From assembly GCA_905236605.1 (NCBI GenBank), contig CAJORD010000020.1, forward strand, positions 1-12,576: a stretch of DNA of 12,576 bases, read 5' to 3'. Below, in pieces: positions 1-6,086 of this stretch. How positions within the stretch are numbered: position 1 is the stretch's first letter; each line of letters opens with the position of its first letter. The notes below the pieces were generated by a model. That model was not told the DNA's origin. It made no database searches and worked only from the letters and a program-made list of their open reading frames with translations. This DNA comes from an uncultured Synergistales bacterium (GTDB taxonomy: Bacteria > Synergistota > Synergistia > Synergistales > Aminobacteriaceae). The position numbers and the translations under genes are program-made.

Positions 1-1131
1 CTTTCTTGTCAGAGCGTATAAAATCATTCCGTTGCTGACGATTAATCTTATTACTTCCGACATATCCGTTTGAAAAACGCTGTTAAAGACCGTCGGTGTC
101 ATTGTCAAAATCCCTTGAAACAAAAACGTTCCGACGACAACGTTTAATATCGTGGCTTTGTTGACGCTAGCTCCTCCGAGCAAAATCGAAGCAACCGCTG
201 GCAATGCCATATAGAACGGTCCCATGTAAAGCTGAATAAATCCGAAGCTCTGTTCGTAAACTATAATTCCGATTGCGCCGAGTATTGTTGACATTACTAC
301 GGAGATAGTTCGCATTTTGTCAACGTTGACGCCCGAAGCGCGAGCAAATTCCGGGTTAGAGCCTACCGCGGTCATGGCCGTGCCTGTCTTCGTTCGCATG
401 AACACCCACACGATGAACGCCATCACAGCAAAGAAAATTAACATGCCCGTCGGAATTGCAAGATTAACATCAAGAACTTTGCCGCCGATTGTAATTTGAT
501 CTTTGAAGTTCAAAGAGAGCCAATCGTTAAGAACATGAAGCCAATAGCCTTCGACGCTGATTGTCGTTCGCAAGCCACGGCCCGCATAGCCCCAGACCAT
601 CGTCGGGTGTCTGTACGGAAGCAGAAGCCACGCTATGCACATGAAAGACACTGACGAGAAGCCTACGTATGTAGCGATCATCATTTCGTCGCCCTTGACG
701 CGGTTTAATAATTTTCCATAAAGCCAACCTAGCACCGCCGCAACAGGAATTGCAATTACAATAGCCGAAGCAAAGCCTACAGGTTCGCGGTATGTTGTCA
801 AAAATTCTTGAGTGAGCCAAGAAATTTTATATTGTGTGCCAAGCTCGGCGAGTTTTGCTAAAATTTCCGTGTTGAGTTCGATTGAGAGCGTCGCGCCAAG
901 AAGACCGGCAATAATTCCAAGCGGCAAACCGAAATTTAATCCGCAGCCCGCCTGCACCATAGGGATCATGGCAAGCACCATAACACCGTTCATTCCGAAG
1001 CGGACTATAGTGTTATTGAACGACGTGAAGACATTGACACCGACAAACGGTGCAGTTATGAACAATGCCAGCAGGAACAAAGCGATTATTATTCGCGGCC
1101 AGCCGGCGTTTTTAATAAATTTTTTTATCAT
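1..1131 (-). CDS. ABC importer permease, BPD_transp_2 family (3' end beyond window)
   Basis: This is the membrane channel subunit of the importer encoded with the two genes upstream. Reading from ATG at 1131, the frame stays open for 377 codons to the window edge, so the C-terminus is missing, probably only slightly. The product is very hydrophobic, with likely membrane segments near residues 12-32, 47-60, 67-84, 120-138, 152-172, 224-245, 275-292, 306-320 and 328-345. The motif AVGSNPEFARASGV (255-268) matches the cytoplasmic loop of the sugar/nucleoside permease family (RbsC/YufP type; usually AxGxNxxAAxxSGI), which contacts the ATPase. The start overlaps the ATPase stop as ATGA (1128-1131), so translation is probably coupled. 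Long hydrophilic stretches at about 86-118 and 174-222 are larger than I would expect for RbsC and may face outward. A second permease may follow outside the window. Family is confident; substrate is unknown. Confidence 0.9.
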   Translation of the reverse strand, partial: MIKKFIKNAGWPRIIIALFLLALFITAPFVGVNVFTSFNNTIVRFGMNGVMVLAMIPMVQAGCGLNFGLPLGIIAGLLGATLSIELNTEILAKLAELGTQYKISWLTQEFLTTYREPVGFASAIVIAIPVAAVLGWLYGKLLNRVKGDEMMIATYVGFSSVSFMCIAWLLLPYRHPTMVWGYAGRGLRTTISVEGYWLHVLNDWLSLNFKDQITIGGKVLDVNLAIPTGMLIFFAVMAFIVWVFMRTKTGTAMTAVGSNPEFARASGVNVDKMRTISVVMSTILGAIGIIVYEQSFGFIQLYMGPFYMALPAVASILLGGASVNKATILNVVVGTFLFQGILTMTPTVFNSVFQTDMSEVIRLIVSNGMILYALTRK

Positions 1132-2840
1132 GCGATTTTTTCACCGTCCTGTTCCGCGTTTTCATATTCATCTTCGTTTGTTGCGCGTGAATGAGCGTTC
1201 AGCATCAACATTCCGAAATCTTCAGCCGGACTCGAAGCAGGCAACACGCCAGCGATTTTCCCTTCGCCAACTATAGCAACTCTGTTACAGACGCTGCGAA
1301 GCTCTTCAAGTTCCGAACTCGTGATTATAATCGTCGTGCCGTGTTCTTTGTTATATTCTTTGAGAGTGTCAAGCACGAGAGTTTTTGCGCCAATGTCTAT
1401 GCCTCTTGTAGGTTCGCAAATTAATAAAATGTCCGGACGAAGCACGAACGCTTTCGCTAAACAAACTTTCTGCTGATTGCCGCCTGAAAGTTCTCCGGCC
1501 TTTTGCCCCGGGCCTGTGCATTTGATACTAAGAGCCTCGATAAATTTCTTTGTCTCTTTCGCCATAGCTAATTCGTTTCTCATCTGGAAGATATACGGAA
1601 TGCCAATTAAAAATCTTCCTTGCGTTTGCATGGCCGTGAACGTGATGTTCCAGTCTAAAGGCTCATCGAGAAGCAAGCCTACGCCGCGTCTATCTTCAGA
1701 CACGAAAGCCATCTTTCGGCCAAGAGCAGCTCGCGGTTTATTGAGAGTTAATTTTTTGCCAAAAAGTCTGACTTTGCCGCCCGCAGGATAGAGTCCCATT
1801 ATGCCGTTCGGAATTCCTAATTTTCCATGCCCCGCAAGGCCGCCAATTCCGAAAATCTCGCCCTTCTGAACTTCAAACGAAACGTCGCGAACAGTTTCGC
1901 CGGGCATATCGACCCATAAATGTTCGACTTTGAGCGCAGGCTTTTTCTTTTTTTTCTTCTTTGCAAGAGTCGTTGTGCCGAGAGTTTCATCAACGTTGAC
2001 TTCTTCAAATGCTTGCTCTGGAATTTCGGGAACGATTTCTTCTTTTCTTAAACTTTCGCGCCCAACCATCAGCGACGCTATCTGACGCGTGCTTAAGTCT
2101 TCGCTTCGTTGATCCGTGATTAATCGACCGTCGCGCAAAACTAAAATTCTGTCGCAAAGTTCTTTAACTTCGTTCAGCCTGTGAGAAATGAAAACGATAG
2201 CGATACCCGAACGCGCTAATTTTTTCAACGCCGTTAATAAAATTTCTGCTTCTGTTTCAGTTAAAACCGCTGTCGGCTCATCGAGAAATAATAAACGCGT
2301 GTTCTTTCTGTCAATCTCGCGCGCGATTTCTATAAATTGCTTGTAGCCAACGGGCATCTCGTTTACAGTCATGTCGGGGCTTATGTGAACGCCAAGAGTA
2401 TTAATAGCGGTTGTGGCGCGTTGTCGCATTGCGTCGCGGTCGAGGGTCGAAACTCTGTCGCTAAAGACGAAACTCATCAAAGAGCCGTTGAGGACTTCGC
2501 GGTTTAACAAAATATTTTCTGTCGCAGTGAAGCCGGGAATTAAAGAAAATTCCTGATGAACCATTCCGATACCTGCGGCTAGAGCCTGCGTCGGCGAATT
2601 AAAATGAACGTGCTTACCGTCAAGATATAAACTGCCTTCATAGCCGCCTGTCGACGTTATTACGGGCATTCCGAAGAGAATATTAAGAAGCGTAGATTTT
2701 CCGGCGCCGTTTTCACCAACGAGGCCTAAAATTTCGCCCGGCTCGATTGAGAAAGAAATATCAGATAAGACTCTGTTGCCGTAATATTCTTTGCCTATAT
2801 GGTCAAGCTGAAGCAGTGGAGCATTATTATTAGCTGACAA
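1128..2840 (-). CDS. Double-domain ABC importer ATPase, CUT2/MglA type
   Basis: This cytoplasmic ATPase of 570 residues carries two fused nucleotide-binding domains. Domain 1 has Walker A GENGAGKST (42-50), Q-loop HQE (95-97), a degenerate signature MPVGYKQ (162-168), Walker B LLFLDEPT (183-190) and switch His220. Domain 2 has an altered P-loop GLAGHGKLG (334-342), a canonical signature LSGGNQQ (451-457), and a Walker B with Cys in place of the usual Asp (ICEPT, 474-478); the switch His is replaced in ITSSE, as usual in CUT2 proteins. Catalysis should therefore rest on composite site(s) using the domain 1 Walker motifs and domain 2 signature. The protein is longer than the roughly 500 residues of RbsA/MglA because of a charged linker (265-300) ending in seven lysines, and an acidic tail (552-568). 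The start is TTG at 2838-2840, 8 nt after a GAGGTG ribosome binding site. It probably energises import by the permease downstream. Confidence 0.93.
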   Translation of the reverse strand: MSANNNAPLLQLDHIGKEYYGNRVLSDISFSIEPGEILGLVGENGAGKSTLLNILFGMPVITSTGGYEGSLYLDGKHVHFNSPTQALAAGIGMVHQEFSLIPGFTATENILLNREVLNGSLMSFVFSDRVSTLDRDAMRQRATTAINTLGVHISPDMTVNEMPVGYKQFIEIAREIDRKNTRLLFLDEPTAVLTETEAEILLTALKKLARSGIAIVFISHRLNEVKELCDRILVLRDGRLITDQRSEDLSTRQIASLMVGRESLRKEEIVPEIPEQAFEEVNVDETLGTTTLAKKKKKKKPALKVEHLWVDMPGETVRDVSFEVQKGEIFGIGGLAGHGKLGIPNGIMGLYPAGGKVRLFGKKLTLNKPRAALGRKMAFVSEDRRGVGLLLDEPLDWNITFTAMQTQGRFLIGIPYIFQMRNELAMAKETKKFIEALSIKCTGPGQKAGELSGGNQQKVCLAKAFVLRPDILLICEPTRGIDIGAKTLVLDTLKEYNKEHGTTIIITSSELEELRSVCNRVAIVGEGKIAGVLPASSPAEDFGMLMLNAHSRATNEDEYENAEQDGEKIA

Positions 2841-2847
2841 AACAAAA

Positions 2848-2855
2848 TCACCTCT
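2848..2855 (-). promoter_or_regulatory. Ribosome binding site of the ABC ATPase (decides a TTG start)
   Basis: The minus strand reads AGAGGTGA here, with 8 nt between GAGGTG and the TTG at 2838-2840. There is no ATG at a suitable distance, so TTG is the supported start. Confidence 0.75.
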
Positions 2856-2865
2856 TTATATAGTG

Positions 2866-3015
2866 AGAAGTGAGGAGTTAGGGTTGAGGAGTTAAAAAAA
2901 TTCTTGATTCTAAAAAAAGGGAATGCGTTTTTATTTCCGCACTCCCCATAACTGACATAATTATTAAAATTTTATTGTGAGGAACAAGTCTTTTAATTCC
3001 TAATTCCTCACTTCT
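2866..3015. repeat. Imperfect inverted repeat around the SBP-ATPase terminator
   Basis: The arms are AGAAGTGAGGAGTTAGG at 2866-2882 and its inverted copy CCTAATTCCTCACTTCT at 2999-3015, 17 bp with one mismatch. Each arm sits in low-complexity DNA built from the unit GAGGARTTAG: GAGGAGTTA occurs twice at 2872-2892, and the right side repeats TAATTCC. In the minus-strand transcript the arms could pair and enclose the terminator hairpin at 2919-2946. The right-hand copy continues into the stop codon of the binding-protein gene. It could be a small non-autonomous palindromic element or an RNA structure; no transposase or clear target-site duplication is visible. Confidence 0.7.
2912..2946 (-). 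terminator. Intrinsic terminator or attenuator between SBP and ATPase genes
   Basis: On the minus strand GGGAGTGCG (2946-2938) pairs with CGCATTCCC (2927-2919) as a 9-bp stem with one G-T wobble and a 10-nt loop, followed at once by seven T (2918-2912). It lies 82 nt after the binding-protein stop. With no convincing promoter between it and the ATPase start, the ATPase and permease probably depend on read-through. This is a common way to make binding protein in excess over membrane subunits. Confidence 0.85.
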
Positions 3016-3027
3016 AATTCCTAATTA

Positions 3028-4365
3028 CTAATTGCTCGCCGGGGTCATGCGAATCTGGAAATATTTTTCTGGGATTTCGACATCAGCAAGTCCGAGATAG
3101 TCGCCGCCTAAAACGTAAGTGTCCTGACGAAGAAGAATAAATTTCGTGTTCTTTACGCCTGATACTGCGTCAGTGAAGTAGCTTGCTCCCCAATGTGCGC
3201 CGGGGCAAAACTCGTCATAAGCTGTTCTCATTTCGCGAAGTGCTTGAGCAGTTCCAAGTTTGTTTGTGAAAGTTCCTTCGACATAACGCTTGCCATATTC
3301 GGCTAGTGCGGCTGTGGTCGTGTAGCCCCATGAATAAGCCCAAGTGCCCATGCGTCCGCCACCTCCGGCTTTCACTACGGCTTCTTCGACTTTCTTCAAG
3401 ATTGCGGGCCAGTCGCCCTGCTCTTTTGACAAATCGATTCCAAGCGCGCCGGGATAACCCATTAACGGCGAAGGCAAGTCGGCTTCAACGAAGTAACCAC
3501 CGAGCGCAGCAACCTGACGAAGCAAAGGCTCTGTGTGTCCGTCGTTCGTGCAGAAGAAAGCTGCGTCTTTGCCATACTTTTCGATCCATGCGGGCATATT
3601 CTCAAGAATGTACTGCTGTGCACCGGCCATTCCTACGTCGCTTGTCGGGTCTGGAGCTGTCTCGAATACGAATTTGATCCCCAAATCTTTGCAAGCTTCT
3701 TCCATGATAGCGCGGCGAAGTCCAAGAGTTTCGTAGCTCATATGGCGAGGGAATGAAATGTGAATGAAAGTCTTCGCGCCCATTTTCTTAGCACCGAGCG
3801 GGATTGTGTAACCACGTCCAATGTGGTCAGTGTGCGCGGCAATGTCAGCAGCTTCGGAGATTACGCCGGGGTCTTCATGAGGTTCGCCTGCGAGTAACAA
3901 AATATCGTTTCTCTTTTCACGAACTCTTCTGAAGGCTTCAGCAGTTCCCGGTACAGCCTGATTAACTACGATGACTTTCATTTTAGGATCATCAGCAAGT
4001 CCAAGGATCTGGCTAATCGTCGTTTCCTGTTCTGACGGGAAGTTATCAGGGTAAGTGATGTGAGTAATCATTCCGCCGTTAGCTGAGTCGCCGTACATTT
4101 TAATCATGAGTTCGGCGCCGCGAAGGTCGTCTTCACTTTGTGAAACTGTTCCAGTAACGATACCGATATGGAAGGCAGCTTCTTTCTTCTCCGGCTCTTT
4201 CGTAGCTTCAGCGATAGCTTCTTTCACGCCCTCTTTGACCGCTTCTTTTACAGTGTCTTTTGCAGCGGCTTTAAGCTCATCAACGCTAGGAAGTCCGGCG
4301 GCCATCGCGCAACCAGCAAACAACGCACACACAAGCATCACTAATAATGCAATTCTGATTTTCAA
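3028..4365 (-). CDS. DUF3798-family substrate-binding protein of the ABC importer
   Basis: This extracytoplasmic binding component of 445 residues opens with a signal peptide (hydrophobic 5-17). Cys19 in LFAGC suggests a lipoprotein, although Phe at -3 is not ideal, and cleavage after AMA (20-22) is possible. A Lys/Glu/Ala helix with a repeated VKEA/VKEG unit (about 29-62) separates the anchor from the folded domain, which begins at FHIGIVTGTVSQSEDDLRGAE-like sequence (from 65). That start and the two-lobed periplasmic-binding-protein pattern fit DUF3798, a family of unknown ligand that usually neighbours sugar-type ABC transporters. The start is TTG at 4363-4365, 8 nt from a perfect GGAGG, with an in-frame stop upstream. 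The stop TAG lies within a repeat. The upstream nucleotidase suggests a nucleoside-like ligand, which is inference only. Confidence 0.88.
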   Translation of the reverse strand: MKIRIALLVMLVCALFAGCAMAAGLPSVDELKAAAKDTVKEAVKEGVKEAIAEATKEPEKKEAAFHIGIVTGTVSQSEDDLRGAELMIKMYGDSANGGMITHITYPDNFPSEQETTISQILGLADDPKMKVIVVNQAVPGTAEAFRRVREKRNDILLLAGEPHEDPGVISEAADIAAHTDHIGRGYTIPLGAKKMGAKTFIHISFPRHMSYETLGLRRAIMEEACKDLGIKFVFETAPDPTSDVGMAGAQQYILENMPAWIEKYGKDAAFFCTNDGHTEPLLRQVAALGGYFVEADLPSPLMGYPGALGIDLSKEQGDWPAILKKVEEAVVKAGGGGRMGTWAYSWGYTTTAALAEYGKRYVEGTFTNKLGTAQALREMRTAYDEFCPGAHWGASYFTDAVSGVKNTKFILLRQDTYVLGGDYLGLADVEIPEKYFQIRMTPASN

Positions 4366-4372
4366 AATAAAA

Positions 4373-4381
4373 TCCTCCTTT
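4373..4381 (-). promoter_or_regulatory. Ribosome binding site of the DUF3798 gene (decides a TTG start)
   Basis: The minus strand reads AAAGGAGGA, close to a perfect anti-16S match, with 8 nt between GGAGG and the TTG at 4363-4365. No ATG or GTG lies at a workable distance. Confidence 0.85.
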
Positions 4382-4420
4382 GAAATTAAAAATTAAAATT
4401 CTGGAATTGAAATCGCGTTT

Positions 4421-4450
4421 ATTATATCAGCCGCAAAAATTATTTTTTAA
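4421..4450 (-). promoter_or_regulatory. Extended -10 promoter for the ABC importer operon
   Basis: The minus strand has a perfect TATAAT (4426-4421) preceded by TGA, giving the extended -10 form TGnTATAAT. An 18-nt spacer separates it from TTAAAA (4450-4445), which matches TTGACA at four of six positions. The predicted start of transcription is near 4414, about 50 nt before the TTG start. The -35 overlaps the stop codon region of the nucleotidase gene, so the importer can be transcribed independently of it. Confidence 0.7.
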
Positions 4451-6059
4451 TTTTTATTCGGCCCTGCGAAGTTTTATATTTTTCGGGCAGTGTTTCAAAT
4501 TGATACACGTAGTCGCCCAAAATTTCATACGCAAGAGCAAAGGTCGGCTCAATGACTTTCGCACCCTCGAATAAATGCCCGTCGCCGTTCTCAAGCAAAA
4601 CATAATCCACAGAAACGACTTTATAAATTTTCTTCGGGTCAAGTGGTTCACCGTTCACAAAAACTTCAGAAATTCTTCTGTCGCCAGAGATAGCGATAAC
4701 ATCGTTCTTATCATTAATTACTACAGGCGAAGGAATGGTTGTGTCGATTGTGTAAGTCATTCCGGCAACATGAAGAAAGCCGCCGCTGTTCACCGGTGCA
4801 AGCCGTGCGCCGATTTCAAGGTCATCAAGAATTGATTGTCCGGGTACTTCAATCATGCAGAGGTAATTTATAAACGGTAAGACATCAAAGACATTTCTTA
4901 ATGTAATATCTCCGGCTTTAATGTCCGTTCTTATTCCGCCGGCGTTATACACTGCTATATCTGCCTTGCCTGCGCTTGTTTTAGCAGACGCGGCCAGAAC
5001 AGCATCTGTAACGAGGTTGCATAAATTTGTCTCGTCGTTTCTAAGAAGCCATTTACCGTTCTCGTTCTTTGCAAGTAAATCGAAATCCGTGTGCGACAAT
5101 TTTTGATTCAAAGAGCCTTCATAGCTTGCCTTAATATCGTTAATATAGTTGGAAATATTTTCATCTTTGCCCGTTATCTCTTCTGAACTAATGAGCGCGG
5201 TAGAAATTTTTCCTTCTTTATTAATTGTGAGTTTACCGACGTAAATTAATTTTGTTCCTGTCTGTGTGATTATTACGTCTTGACCATCAAGATTTTTAAT
5301 TTTAAGCGCGGGAGTAACTTCGTGAGAGTGTCCGTCAATCACAACATCGATTCCTCTTGTGTTCTCAACGACGGCCGGAGCGCTCCAACAAATTTGCGTC
5401 ATGTCTTCATACTCTCCTAAGTGGCCGACAAGAATTACATAATCAGCGTCCTTGGCCCTAACTTCATCGACGGCATTTTGTATCGTTGCGTATAATTTTT
5501 TGCCTTCCTCTTCACCGTCGAAACTGTAAATATAATTTCTGTCTTTGTCCTTAAAGAATGACGGCGTCGATTTTACGAAAGTCTCTGGCGTTGTCGCTCC
5601 GATAAAAGCGACTTTGACATCACCGTATTCAAGAATTTTATACGGCTTCAAAATAGTTGCGCCGGTGCGAAGGTCTCTGAAGTTGCTTGAGATTAATCCG
5701 CAGTCAAGGCTCTGTGTATACTTCATAAACTGTTCCATGCTGTAGTCAAATTCATGATTGCCGGGTACAGCGATGTCATATTTGACTTTGTTCATGAGGT
5801 CAAGCAAATATTCCCCCCGCGAGATAGTTCCGATTACACCGCCGCTTGCCCAGTCGCCCGCGTCAACAAGAGTAACGTAAGGCGAAACTTTTTTCATTTC
5901 GTCCCTGTAGAAACTCAAGCCCGCGTAACCGATGCTATCATCAATTCCGCAGTGAACGTCGTTGGTGTAAAGAATGATAATGTCTTCGGCCGGGATCTTC
6001 GCTTCGCATGACGAAACTAAAAGAACAGCCACGAATAAAAGCGCTAAAAATTTTTTCAT
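4440..6059 (-). CDS. Surface-anchored 5'-nucleotidase / 2',3'-cyclic phosphodiesterase family (UshA-like)
   Basis: This is a 539-residue exported metallophosphoesterase likely to remove phosphate from nucleotides outside the cytoplasm. The signal peptide ends in a lipobox, VSSC, with Cys18 as the predicted lipidated residue. The N-terminal metal-binding domain shows all family motifs: YTNDVH (D34, H36), DAGD (D69), GNHEFD (N101, H102, with D105 in the usual dyad), GHLGE (H213) and GHSHE (H244, H246). The C-terminal nucleotide-binding domain shows YNAGGIRTD (371-379), the following DITLRNVFDVLPF segment, and GDGHLF (492-497). Length is near the usual 530-550. The ATG at 6059 has AAGGAG 9-10 nt upstream. 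It follows the NYN gene by 27 bp and precedes the importer by 74 bp, suggesting that it feeds nucleosides to the importer. Exact substrates cannot be read from sequence; UDP-sugar hydrolase or cyclic phosphodiesterase activity is possible. Confidence 0.93.
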   Translation of the reverse strand: MKKFLALLFVAVLLVSSCEAKIPAEDIIILYTNDVHCGIDDSIGYAGLSFYRDEMKKVSPYVTLVDAGDWASGGVIGTISRGEYLLDLMNKVKYDIAVPGNHEFDYSMEQFMKYTQSLDCGLISSNFRDLRTGATILKPYKILEYGDVKVAFIGATTPETFVKSTPSFFKDKDRNYIYSFDGEEEGKKLYATIQNAVDEVRAKDADYVILVGHLGEYEDMTQICWSAPAVVENTRGIDVVIDGHSHEVTPALKIKNLDGQDVIITQTGTKLIYVGKLTINKEGKISTALISSEEITGKDENISNYINDIKASYEGSLNQKLSHTDFDLLAKNENGKWLLRNDETNLCNLVTDAVLAASAKTSAGKADIAVYNAGGIRTDIKAGDITLRNVFDVLPFINYLCMIEVPGQSILDDLEIGARLAPVNSGGFLHVAGMTYTIDTTIPSPVVINDKNDVIAISGDRRISEVFVNGEPLDPKKIYKVVSVDYVLLENGDGHLFEGAKVIEPTFALAYEILGDYVYQFETLPEKYKTSQGRIKIKK

Positions 6060-6086
6060 AAAAAATCACTCCTTAGATTTTTAATT

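Noticed and set aside
812..1276. 154-codon plus-strand ORF
   Set aside because: It lies opposite the permease and ATPase genes, whose proteins have clear family motifs. Its product is low-complexity, has no recognisable domain, and has no ribosome binding site.
1817..2008. 63-codon minus-strand ORF overlapping the ATPase lysine tract
   Set aside because: It is in the +1 frame relative to the ATPase, not the -1 frame reached by the slippery site. It is an Arg/Lys-rich shadow without ribosome binding site.
2854..2860. TATATAAAG as a promoter -10 for the ATPase
   Set aside because: The start of transcription would fall inside or after the GAGGTG ribosome binding site, and no -35 is visible at the right distance.
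4433..4456. AT-only inverted repeat at the end of the nucleotidase gene as a terminator
   Set aside because: AAAAATTA and TAATTTTT can pair, but the stem has no G-C pairs and would be too weak. It also overlaps the -35 of the importer promoter.
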